This document shows positions 21,348 to 28,708 of a stretch of DNA of 64,000 nt, in pieces. The DNA comes from Streptomyces sp. Y2F8-2 (GTDB taxonomy: Bacteria; Actinomycetota; Actinomycetes; Streptomycetales; Streptomycetaceae): NCBI RefSeq assembly GCF_014905555.1, contig NZ_BNGS01000001.1:620001-684000 (forward strand), read 5' to 3'. The notes under the pieces are model-generated. The model saw nothing but the letters and a program-made list of their open reading frames with translations. It did no database searches and was not told where the DNA came from. Position numbers and translations under genes: made by a program. The first letter of the stretch is position 1. Each line of letters starts with the position of its first letter.

Positions 21348-22724
21348 CTACCAGCGGGGCACCGTCGGCGTCACCCACCCCGGGTCCGCGACCCGCATCG
21401 CCGCCGCGTCGTCGCGGTCGCGCAGGCCGCCGTCGTCGGCGAGCCAGCGCTCGTGCAGCGCGGCCAGCCGGTCGCGGTCCAGCGTGACGCCGAGCCCGGG
21501 CGCGTCGGGGACGGCGACCCGGCCACCGGTGAAGGCGATGCGCTCGGTGATGACGTCCTCGGACTGCCACGGGTAGTGGGTGTCGCAGGCGTGGTGCAGG
21601 CCCGGCACGGTGGAGGCGACATGGGTCATCGCGGCCAGCGAGATGCCGAGGTGCGTGTTGGAGTGCATGGACACCCCGACCCCGAACGCGCGGCAGATCG
21701 CGGCCAGTTCGCGCGTGTTGCGCAGCCCGCCCCAGTAGTGGTGGTCGGAGAGCACCACCTGCACGGCGCCCTGCGTGAACGCCTCCTTGATCTCGTCGAA
21801 CGTGGTCACGCACATGTTGGTGGCGAGCGGCACTCCCGCCCGTCGCCCACCACCACCCTTGTCCGAGGCTCCCCCAGAGCTGAACGCCTGGGGGGACCCC
21901 CATCGCGCCGCCCCTTTCAATCGCGCGGCGACCTCGGCCATGGCGGGTGTGCCGAGGGCCGGGTCCTCCAGGTACTCGAGGACGTCGCGCAGTTCCTCGG
22001 CCACCTTCACGGAGGTCTCCACCGACCAGGCGCCGTTGGGGTCCAGGCGCAGCGGGTGCCCGGGGAACGCCTCGGCGAGCGCGCGGATCGCGGCGATCTC
22101 CTGATCGGGTGGGAAGACCCCGCCCTTGAGCTTGAAGGACGTGAAGCCGTACCGCTCCTTGAACCTGCGTGCCTGTGCGACGACGCCCGCCGGTTCGAGT
22201 GCGGCACCCCAGTCGTCCTGCTCTGCCGCTACCCCCTCGGGGTGGCCGGCCCACTTGTAGAACAGGTACGCGCTGTACTCGACCTCGTCGCGCAGCTTGC
22301 CGCCGAGCAGCGCGTGCACGGGCAGGCCGAGCGCCTTGCCGAGCGCGTCGAGGCAGGCGACCTCGAAGGCGGACAGGACGGACAGGCGCAGTTTGTCGCT
22401 GGTCTGGACGCCGCGCAGCCCGCCGACGTCGAGCCGGTCGGAGGCCCGGGAGCCGTCGACGGCCACGTCCTCGGCGACCGTGAACAGGCCGTTGAGATCG
22501 GACACCTGACGGCCGAGCAGCTTCTCGGCGAGGGGCCGGGCGAGTTCCAGGTACTTGGTGTCGCCGTAGGTCTCGCCGACGCCGCTGGTCCCGTCGGCCG
22601 TCACCACCTCGACGATCAGCCGGGGCGTGTACGGCTGGTGGACGCCCTGGGTGTTCAGCAGGGGTGGGTCGGCGACCAGGATCGGGGTCAGCCGTACCTC
22701 GGAGACCGTCAGGTCGCGGGTCAC
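21348..22724 (-). CDS. gudD: Glucarate dehydratase-type enolase-superfamily enzyme
   Basis: A 458-residue member of the mandelate racemase/glucarate dehydratase branch. GudD dehydrates D-glucarate to 5-dehydro-4-deoxyglucarate. Visible residues: general base in FKLKGG, metal ligands in LDPNGAW and LEDP, ATNMCVT, and the catalytic His in HSNTHLGIS. The GTG start overlaps the stop of the preceding dehydratase gene (GTGA), so the two are translated together and form consecutive pathway steps. About 27 extra residues (KGAARWGS... to RRAG) lie between EVAARL and VPLATNM, exactly where palindromic repeats occur. This insertion is beside a metal-ligand strand and could affect activity. Confidence 0.92.
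   Translation of the reverse strand: MTRDLTVSEVRLTPILVADPPLLNTQGVHQPYTPRLIVEVVTADGTSGVGETYGDTKYLELARPLAEKLLGRQVSDLNGLFTVAEDVAVDGSRASDRLDVGGLRGVQTSDKLRLSVLSAFEVACLDALGKALGLPVHALLGGKLRDEVEYSAYLFYKWAGHPEGVAAEQDDWGAALEPAGVVAQARRFKERYGFTSFKLKGGVFPPDQEIAAIRALAEAFPGHPLRLDPNGAWSVETSVKVAEELRDVLEYLEDPALGTPAMAEVAARLKGAARWGSPQAFSSGGASDKGGGGRRAGVPLATNMCVTTFDEIKEAFTQGAVQVVLSDHHYWGGLRNTRELAAICRAFGVGVSMHSNTHLGISLAAMTHVASTVPGLHHACDTHYPWQSEDVITERIAFTGGRVAVPDAPGLGVTLDRDRLAALHERWLADDGGLRDRDDAAAMRVADPGWVTPTVPRW
21834..21858. repeat. 25-bp repeat, copy 2 (in gudD)
   Basis: Exact inverted match of 20736-20760, about 1.1 kb away. It is part of the extra segment of gudD. Confidence 0.85.
21869..21903. repeat. In-frame palindromic repeat inside gudD
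   Basis: CTCCCCCAGAGCTG followed by CTGGGGGGACCCCCAT; the same family as 18281-18324. Together with the 25-bp repeat it accounts for the extra residues of the protein. Confidence 0.8.
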
Positions 22725-23677
22725 AGGGCGGCTCCTACCAGGTCGAGTCCGGTGGTCAGCAGGTCCTTCAGGTCGGCCAGGTCTGCGGCCGACGGCTCGG
22801 TGAGCGGGGCGCGCACGGGTCCCACGGGGCGGCCGCGCAGCCGGGCGGCGGCCTTGACCAGCGACACGGCGTATCCGGGCACCCGGTCGCGCAGCGCGAC
22901 GAGCGGGACGTAGAAGTCGCGCAGCAGCTTGTCCACCCTGGCGTCGTCTCCGGCGTGCAGCGCGGTGAAGAAGGCGTCCGCGATCTCGGGGGCGAAGGCG
23001 TGGACGGCTGAGGAGTAGGCCGGGACGCCCACGGCGGCGTACGCGCGGGCCTGGACCTCCGCGGTGGCGGCGCCGTTGAAGAACAGGAAGCCCTCGGGTG
23101 CGGCGAGGGTGAGCCGTTGCAGCCGGTCGAGGTCGCTGTGGCCGTCCTTGAGGCCGATGACACCGGGGATCTCGGTGATGCGCCGGAACGCCTGAAGGCC
23201 GTAGGCGACCTGGCCGCGCTGGTAGGCGATCAGTGGCAGCCGGGTGCGGGCGGCGATGTGCTCGAGCTGGGCGACGAGCCCGTCCTGCGGGGCGGCGACG
23301 AGGTAGTGCGGCAGGACGAGCAGCGCGTCGGCGCCCGCCTCCTCGGCGATCCGCGCGAACCGCACGGCCTGCGCCCAGCCGTATCCGACGCCCGCGACGA
23401 CGGGCACGGTGCCTGCGGCGGCCTCCACCGCGGCGGTGACGACCTGCCCGTACTCGTCCTCGTCCAGGGAGAAGAACTCACCGGTGCCGCAGGCGGGGAA
23501 GACTGCGCCGGGGCCGGTGGCGAGCTGCGCCCCGACATGGGCGCGGAACCCCTCGAGGTCGAGGGAGCCGTCGTCGTGGAAGCTCGTGAGCGGGAACGAC
23601 AGGATCCCGCGCGCCATACCGTCCCGCAGCCGCCGCGCCACGGCCTCCGTGTCCGAACCGCCGCTCACCCTGTTCAT
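22721..23677 (-). CDS. kdgD: 5-dehydro-4-deoxyglucarate dehydratase
   Basis: A 318-residue class I aldolase-like (DapA superfamily) enzyme. It converts 5-dehydro-4-deoxyglucarate to 2,5-dioxopentanoate with loss of water and CO2. The Schiff-base lysine lies in GLKDGHSDLDR. FPACGTGEFFSLDEDEY and the catalytic tyrosine in LIAYQRGQ are typical of the KdgD group. ATG at 23677 has GGGAG a few nt upstream. First gene of the kdgD-gudD(-PfkB) unit. The next pathway enzyme, 2-oxoglutarate semialdehyde dehydrogenase, is not in this cluster. Confidence 0.94.
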   Translation of the reverse strand: MNRVSGGSDTEAVARRLRDGMARGILSFPLTSFHDDGSLDLEGFRAHVGAQLATGPGAVFPACGTGEFFSLDEDEYGQVVTAAVEAAAGTVPVVAGVGYGWAQAVRFARIAEEAGADALLVLPHYLVAAPQDGLVAQLEHIAARTRLPLIAYQRGQVAYGLQAFRRITEIPGVIGLKDGHSDLDRLQRLTLAAPEGFLFFNGAATAEVQARAYAAVGVPAYSSAVHAFAPEIADAFFTALHAGDDARVDKLLRDFYVPLVALRDRVPGYAVSLVKAAARLRGRPVGPVRAPLTEPSAADLADLKDLLTTGLDLVGAAL

Positions 23678-23699
23678 CTCCCTGCCTGAATACCGTCCA

Positions 23700-23724
23700 C
23701 GTATGAAGATGGAGGTTAGATACG
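23700..23724. promoter_or_regulatory. Inverted repeat between kdgD and the IclR gene
   Basis: CGTAT and ATACG are spaced by 15 bp in the AT-richest part of the divergent intergenic region. It is a candidate binding site for the adjacent IclR-type regulator. Confidence 0.45.
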
Positions 23725-23794
23725 CGAACGGATGCCGTCAATGCCCCGCACCGCGACCGGAGTGCCGCACCGCCCGCCGCATTACCATCGCCGC

Positions 23795-24577
23795 ATGTCC
23801 GACACAGGGGGCGTCCGCGAGGTGAAGTCGGCCGCGCGCACGGTGGAACTGCTCGAGGTGCTCGCCGCGCGCGGCGACCGTCCGGCACGCCTGCAGGAGC
23901 TGGCGGACGAGCTCGGCGTACCGCGCAGCTCGATGTACGCCCTGCTGCAGACCCTGATCTCACGGGGCTGGGTGCGGACGGACGTCACCGGCTCGCTGTA
24001 CGGCATCGGCATCCACGCGCTGCTGACGGGCACGAGCTACCTGGACTCCGACCCGCGTGTCCGCACCGTCCGCCCCTACCTGGACGAGGCGTCGGAGGCG
24101 CTCGGCGAGACGATCCACCTGGGACGGCTGGACGGCAGGGACGTGGCGTATCTGGCGACGCGCGAGTCGCACGAATACCTGCGCACGATCAGCCGCGTGG
24201 GCCGGCGGCTGCCCGCGCACGCGGGCGCGCTCGGCAAGGCACTGCTGGCGGAACGGCCGGACGAGGCGGTGCCGCAGGGGCCGTTCGAGCCCTTGACCGC
24301 CCACACGCACACCACGCGGGAGTCCCTGCTGACGGACCTCGCCGCCACGCGCGAGCGGGGCTATTCCATCGACCGGGAGGAGAGCGTCGTCGGCATCGCG
24401 GGCTTCGGCTTCGCCCTGCGCTATGACACCCCGGCACAGGACGCGATCAGCTGCTCGGTGCCGGTGGCCCGGCTGACGCAGGGTCATGAGGAGCGGATCG
24501 TCGCCGTGATGCGGGAGATCCGGGCCAGGATCGAGGGCATCACGGTGGGTGGTGCGGGCGCTCCGCACTGGCGCTGA
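23795..24577 (+). CDS. IclR-family transcriptional regulator
   Basis: A 260-residue IclR regulator. The winged helix-turn-helix covers about 10-70 (LQELADELGVPRSSMYALLQTLISRGWV) and the ligand-binding GAF-like IclR domain about 85-250, with LGKALLAERPDE and the C-terminal GIAGFGFALRYD / SCSVPVARLT. Divergent from kdgD-gudD, so it probably controls sugar-acid catabolism and responds to a pathway metabolite. ATG at 23795 lacks a Shine-Dalgarno; TACCAT lies 8 nt before it, suggesting a leaderless transcript. Confidence 0.92.
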   Translation: MSDTGGVREVKSAARTVELLEVLAARGDRPARLQELADELGVPRSSMYALLQTLISRGWVRTDVTGSLYGIGIHALLTGTSYLDSDPRVRTVRPYLDEASEALGETIHLGRLDGRDVAYLATRESHEYLRTISRVGRRLPAHAGALGKALLAERPDEAVPQGPFEPLTAHTHTTRESLLTDLAATRERGYSIDREESVVGIAGFGFALRYDTPAQDAISCSVPVARLTQGHEERIVAVMREIRARIEGITVGGAGAPHWR

Positions 24578-24638
24578 GGGCGGCGGACGACCAAGGGAGC
24601 GACTGCTACTACCCGACGCCACCAGGACCAAACCCAAA

Positions 24639-24660
24639 AGTGACTCAGATCACATACTCT
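24639..24660 (+). promoter_or_regulatory. CRP/FNR-like palindrome with adjoining -10 hexamer
   Basis: AGTGACTCAGATCACA (GTGA-N6-TCAC, 24640-24653) sits directly against TACTCT (24655-24660) in an AT-rich patch upstream of the MFS gene. It is a candidate Crp site overlapping the promoter; this position would favour repression. Confidence 0.4.
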
Positions 24661-24775
24661 GCGCTTCTTCTCGAAACGCGTGCTTGATACAAATTCCCTG
24701 CACGTTCCTGTCGTTCGACGGACGGCGCCCCTCCCCCATTCTGAGCCGCTCTTTTTCGCACGCCCTGGAACGCCC

Positions 24776-26026
24776 GTGTCCTCCCGCACCGCCCCGCCCT
24801 GGCCCCTCGTCGCCCTTTTCACGGCCGGGTACCTCGCCTCGTACCTGCTGCCCACCACCGTCGGCAGGCTCGACTCCGGTCTTCCGCTCTCCGCCACCGA
24901 GGCCGGCTCCATCGGCAGTGCCCTGCTGCTGAGTTCGGCCACCGCCGGCTTCCTGCTCGCCGCGCACGTCCGGCGCATCGGCCCCCGCCGCCTCGCCCGC
25001 GCCGGTCTCCTGTGCGCCGCCGTCGGCTACGGCACGGCTGCCCTGAGCCACAGCATCCCCGTGGTCGTCGCGGCGGCGGTCGTCGGCGGGTTCGGGTCGG
25101 GGACGGTCACCACGGTCGCCGCGACCGGTATCGCCGCCCACCACGACCCCCACCGCGCCTCCACACTCGGCCTGCTCGGGGTGTCCGCGCTCGCGGGCGC
25201 CGTCTACCTGACGGTCCCCCACCTCGGCCCGGGCCACGGCCTGCCGCTCGCCGCGATCGCACTCACCGCGCTGATGGTGTGGCCGGCGACCGCTCGCCTC
25301 ACCTCCGACGGTCCGGCCCCCACGGCCGCCCGCGAGAGCGTCCGGCTCCCCCATCCGCGCTCGGGGCTGGTCCTGGCCGCCTGCATGCTGTGCTGGTCCC
25401 TCGCCCAGAACTCCCTCTGGGGCGTCAGCGGACGCATCGGCCTCACCCAGGCGCACCTCACGGAGGTCACCGTCGGCGCGGTCTTCGCGGTCGCGCTCGG
25501 CGCCGGGCTGCTCGGCGTGACGGGCGCGGGCGCGCTCGGCCCGCGCCTCGGGCGTGCGCTGCCCATCGGCGCGGGCACCGCGCTCATCGCCGGCTGCATC
25601 GCGGTCAGCGCGTCCGCCACCGGGCTCGGCACCTTCGCGACCGGCGAGATCGCCTGGAACACGCTCTACCCGATCGTGCTGTCGTATCTGATCGGCCTCG
25701 CCGCCTCCCTCGACGGGCGGGGCCGGTGGGCCGTCCTCGTCGGCTCCGCGTCCTCGCTCGGCACGGCGGCGGGCCCGCTGACCGGCAGTGTGCTGTCCGC
25801 GCAGGCGGGGTTCCCGGCGATGGGCGCCATCCTCGCCGCCGGGCTGCTCGCGATCGCGTTCCCGCTGACCGCGGTCGCCCTGCGCACCGGGGGCCGCACA
25901 CTGCGGCCGGCCGCGGTGCGCCGTGGGTGGGGGTCCCCCCGGCTCGAAGAGCTCGCAGGCGGCGCACCGGTCGTGGAGGTGCCCGACGCCTACGAGAACG
26001 CGTACGCGTCCACCTCGGCGAGATAG
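24776..26026 (+). CDS. MFS transporter
   Basis: A 416-residue permease with about 12 transmembrane segments and the general MFS layout (VRRIGPRRLARAG loop after helix 2). The specificity is unknown and the sequence is unusually poor in charged residues in the helices. GTG at 24776 (VSSRTAPPWP) is preferred over the in-frame GTG at 24680 because the 32 codons between them lack the G/C third-base bias seen throughout the rest. The C-terminal tail from about residue 385 is encoded partly by a palindromic repeat (25927-25960), and the last 37 bp overlap the convergent adenine deaminase gene. Confidence 0.82.
   Translation: MSSRTAPPWPLVALFTAGYLASYLLPTTVGRLDSGLPLSATEAGSIGSALLLSSATAGFLLAAHVRRIGPRRLARAGLLCAAVGYGTAALSHSIPVVVAAAVVGGFGSGTVTTVAATGIAAHHDPHRASTLGLLGVSALAGAVYLTVPHLGPGHGLPLAAIALTALMVWPATARLTSDGPAPTAARESVRLPHPRSGLVLAACMLCWSLAQNSLWGVSGRIGLTQAHLTEVTVGAVFAVALGAGLLGVTGAGALGPRLGRALPIGAGTALIAGCIAVSASATGLGTFATGEIAWNTLYPIVLSYLIGLAASLDGRGRWAVLVGSASSLGTAAGPLTGSVLSAQAGFPAMGAILAAGLLAIAFPLTAVALRTGGRTLRPAAVRRGWGSPRLEELAGGAPVVEVPDAYENAYASTSAR
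25927..25960. repeat. In-frame palindromic repeat at the 3' end of the MFS gene
   Basis: GGGGGTCCCCCC followed by GGCTCGAAGAGCTC; a member of the same family as 18281-18324. It encodes part of the hydrophilic tail (RGWGSPRLEEL). Confidence 0.8.
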
Positions 26027-27006
26027 CGCGCCCGCCGCTCCTCGTCGTGCTCCAGGAAGGACGCGAGGAAGGAGTTGCGGGCCAGCTCGCGCAGCCGCTC
26101 CTCGCCAAGCCCCAGGGACGCACGGACGGCGTCGAAGTTGTCGCCGGCGTAGCCGCCGAAGTAGGCGGGGTCGTCGGAGTTGACGGTGCACAGCAGCCCG
26201 GCGTCGAGCATGGCGGGCAGGGGGTGGGCCTCCAGGGTGTCGACGGCGCGCAGGCGGACGTTGGACAGGGGGCACAGGGTCAGCGGGATCCGCTCCCGCA
26301 CGAGCCGCTCCACCAGCGCCGGGTCCTCCATGCAGCGCAGCCCGTGGTCGACGCGCTCGACACCGAGCACGTCGAGGGCCTCGGTGATGTACTCCGGCGG
26401 CCCCTCCTCACCGGCGTGCGCCACGCGCCTGAGACCCAGGGCGGCGGCGGCCTCGTACACCTCGCGGAACTTGACCGGCGGATGCCCGACCTCGGCCGAG
26501 TCGAGACCCACACCGGTGATCCGGTCGAGGTACGGCCTCGCCGCTTCCAGCGTCTCCATGGCCGATTCGGCGGACTCGTCCCGCAGGAAGCACATGATCA
26601 ACTGGCTGGAGACGCCGTGGTTCTGCTCGCTGTGGCCGAGCGCGCGCCACAGCCCCTCCACCACCGTGCCCATGTCCACGCCGCGGGCGGTGTGGGCCTG
26701 CGGGTCGAAGAAGATCTCGGCGTGCCGCACGCCCTGCGCGGCGGCGCGCGCGAGATAGGCGTTCGCGAGGTCCTCGAAGTCCCGCTCGGTGCGCAGGACG
26801 GCCATCAGCTCGTAGTACAGGTTCAGGAAGGACTGGAGGTCCTGAAAGGCGTAGGCCGCGCGCAGTTCGCCGGTGTCGGCGTAGGGCAGCTTCACACCGT
26901 TGCGAGCGGCCAGCTCAAAGGCCAGCTCGGGCTCCAGGGTGCCTTCGATGTGCAGGTGCAGTTCAGCTTTCGGGAGGGGCATCGAAGCATCGTACGGGGG
27001 CTTCAC
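25990..27006 (-). CDS. Adenine deaminase (ADE group of the adenosine deaminase family)
   Basis: A 338-residue metal-dependent amidohydrolase. Zinc ligands lie in ELHLHIEG, the catalytic [11 protein letters not shown] carries His/Glu, [11 protein letters not shown] follows, and [11 protein letters not shown] contains the catalytic Asp. The [11 protein letters not shown] and [10 protein letters not shown] forms, and the tract [12 protein letters not shown], match the Pseudomonas/yeast-type adenine deaminases rather than true adenosine deaminases, so adenine to hypoxanthine is the likely reaction (purine salvage). The GTG at 27006 overlaps the RNase Z stop (GTGA); ATG 26982 is an alternative start 8 codons later. 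Confidence 0.85.
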   Translation of the reverse strand: MKPPYDASMPLPKAELHLHIEGTLEPELAFELAARNGVKLPYADTGELRAAYAFQDLQSFLNLYYELMAVLRTERDFEDLANAYLARAAAQGVRHAEIFFDPQAHTARGVDMGTVVEGLWRALGHSEQNHGVSSQLIMCFLRDESAESAMETLEAARPYLDRITGVGLDSAEVGHPPVKFREVYEAAAALGLRRVAHAGEEGPPEYITEALDVLGVERVDHGLRCMEDPALVERLVRERIPLTLCPLSNVRLRAVDTLEAHPLPAMLDAGLLCTVNSDDPAYFGGYAGDNFDAVRASLGLGEERLRELARNSFLASFLEHDEERRARYLAEVDAYAFS

Positions 27007-27935
27007 CGCCGTTTCGGAACCGGCACCCGCATCAGGTCGTGCGCCACGGTCAGCTCTCCCTCGAACCCGGCGGCACGCGCCTGCCGTTCGAATTCTCCCC
27101 CAGACTCCGTCTGGGAGGTGCCCCCAGGCTCGGTGTAGCGCTGGCTGAAGTGGGTGAGGACGAGATGCCGCACCCCGGCCTCCACGGCGACACGTCCGGC
27201 CTGTCCGGCCGTCAGATGCCCGTGGTCGTCGGCGAGTCTGGCGTCCTCGTCCAGGAAGGTCGACTCGATGACGAGCATGTCGCAGCCGTCGGCGAGGGCG
27301 TGGACACCGTCACACAGCCGGGTGTCCATGACGAACGCGAACCGCTGCCCGCGCCGCACCTCGCTGACCTCCTCCAGCGACACGCCCCCGAGGGAGCCCT
27401 CCCGCTGCATCCGCCCGACGTCGGGGCCCTTGATGCCGTACGCCGCGAGCCGTTCGGGCAGCATGCGGCGCCCGTCGGGTTCGATGATCCGGTAGCCGTA
27501 GGACTCGACGGGGTGGGAGAGCCGGCGTGCCTGGAGCGTGTACGCGGGGGTCACCGCGAGGGGCCCGTCCGCGTCGACCGGCGCCTCGGTCAGGGAGACG
27601 GTCTCGCGGTACGCCGTCGCGTAGCGCAGCCGCTCGAAGAACCGCTGTCCCGACTTCGGGTAGTGCGCGGTGATCTCGTGCGGCACCTGGTCGAGGTTGA
27701 TGCGCTGGATGACACCGGCGAGGCCCAGCGAGTGGTCGCCGTGGAAGTGCGTGACGCAGATCCGGTGCAGGTCGTGGGCGGCGACCCCGGCGCGCAGCAT
27801 CTGCCGCTGGGTGCCCTCGCCGGGGTCGAAGAGGATGCCCTCGCCGTCCCAGCGCAGCAGGTACCCGTTGTGGTTGCGGTGCCGGGTCGGGACCTGGCTG
27901 GCGGTGCCGAGCACGACCAGTTCGCGTACGGACAC
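27003..27935 (-). CDS. rnz: Ribonuclease Z
   Basis: A 310-residue tRNA 3'-processing endonuclease of the metallo-beta-lactamase fold. The zinc motif [21 protein letters not shown], the PESF-like [11 protein letters not shown] exosite strand, MDTRLCDG and the AGQAGRVA / LTHFSQRY region are all present. The GTG start (27935) has TAAGG upstream, 6 nt after the HIT gene. A palindromic repeat (27093-27131) encodes [14 protein letters not shown] just after [10 protein letters not shown], near the C-terminus where homologs have a short loop; catalytic residues appear intact. Confidence 0.93.
   Translation of the reverse strand: MSVRELVVLGTASQVPTRHRNHNGYLLRWDGEGILFDPGEGTQRQMLRAGVAAHDLHRICVTHFHGDHSLGLAGVIQRINLDQVPHEITAHYPKSGQRFFERLRYATAYRETVSLTEAPVDADGPLAVTPAYTLQARRLSHPVESYGYRIIEPDGRRMLPERLAAYGIKGPDVGRMQREGSLGGVSLEEVSEVRRGQRFAFVMDTRLCDGVHALADGCDMLVIESTFLDEDARLADDHGHLTAGQAGRVAVEAGVRHLVLTHFSQRYTEPGGTSQTESGGEFERQARAAGFEGELTVAHDLMRVPVPKRR
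27093..27131. repeat. In-frame palindromic repeat inside the RNase Z gene
   Basis: CTCCCCCAGACTCCGTCTGGGAGG followed by TGCCCCCAGGCTC: arms CCCAGAC/GTCTGGG around TCC. Variant of the family described at 18281-18324. Confidence 0.75.
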
Positions 27936-27941
27936 GGCGCC

Positions 27942-28295
27942 TTACCCGGGGGGCCACTGCAGGCCGCGGCCGCCCAGGACGTGGGCGTGCGCGTGCCAGA
28001 CGGTCTGGCCGGCGCCGCTGCCGGTGTTGAACACCACGCGGTAACTGTCGAGCTTCTCCTGCGCGGCGACCTCACCGGCCTCGCGGAGCAGGTCGGCGGT
28101 GATGGCCGGTTCGGCGGCGGCGAGGGCGGCGATGTCCCGGTGGTGCACCCGGGGGATGACCAGCACATGGGTCGGCGCCTGGGGGTTGATGTCCTGGAAG
28201 GCGACGGTGGTGTCGGTCTCCCGGACGATCGTCGCCGGGATCTGCCCCGCGACGATCTTGCAGAACAGGCAGTCGTCCTGCGGCTCTCCCGCCAT
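27942..28295 (-). CDS. HIT-family nucleotide-binding protein
   Basis: A 117-residue HIT (histidine triad) hydrolase of the HINT/PKCI type. The triad reads HAHAHVLGG near the C-terminus, with FCKIVAGQIPATIV at the N-terminus and CLFC (possible zinc pair). Such enzymes hydrolyse purine nucleoside phosphoramidates or AMP-lysine-like adducts. ATG at 28295 has GAGGAGG at 4-10 nt. It begins a three-gene unit with RNase Z and adenine deaminase (gaps of 6 nt and a 4-nt overlap). Confidence 0.93.
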   Translation of the reverse strand: MAGEPQDDCLFCKIVAGQIPATIVRETDTTVAFQDINPQAPTHVLVIPRVHHRDIAALAAAEPAITADLLREAGEVAAQEKLDSYRVVFNTGSGAGQTVWHAHAHVLGGRGLQWPPG

Positions 28296-28708
28296 GCGTG
28301 CCTCCTCACACGGACTGATCACTACGACGGCATGCTATCGGGCCCGGCCCACCGGCCGCCTTGAGAGGGCTGACGGATGCGGGGCATCCGGTGGCGGCCC
28401 GGCGGCGCGGGGGCCCGGGAGGCGGGTGGTGGGCCGCTCGGCGTGGGCCGGGGGCGGGTGGTGGGCCGCTCGGCGTGGGCCGGGAGACGGCAGGGCGGCG
28501 ATCCGTCCCGCCAGGCCACCGGCTCCCGCTCCTCCGGCGACCGAGCCGGCCCCGTCCGTCCCTCCCGCCCTGCCGCCCTGGAAGAGCGGGCGGGTGCGGA
28601 ACGTCCGCCGAGAAGCGGCGGATCGGGCGCGCCGACGGGAGGGAGCACCGACGCACCGGCGCGAGCCACCCGCAGCGGATACGGGAGCGGCAGCGCGTGC
28701 GCGGCGGA
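28296..28708. other. 413-bp gene-free spacer with a 32-bp direct repeat
   Basis: No convincing gene is seen. Two directly adjoining 32-bp copies (28421-28452 and 28453-28484) contain GGTGGTGGGCCGCTCG. The promoter of the HIT-rnz-ade unit must lie in the part near 28300-28340, where bases are less G+C rich. Confidence 0.7.

Noticed and set aside
20736..21858. Composite transposon bounded by the 25-bp inverted repeats
   Set aside because: No transposase gene lies between them; the segment holds only the ends of the PfkB and gudD genes.
24680..24775. Upstream in-frame extension of the MFS gene
   Set aside because: Codons lack the third-base G/C bias and the AT-rich segment fits a promoter and leader instead.
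28296..28708. Hypothetical genes in either direction within the spacer
   Set aside because: All frames are low-complexity Arg/Pro/Gly sequences with no ribosome-binding site.
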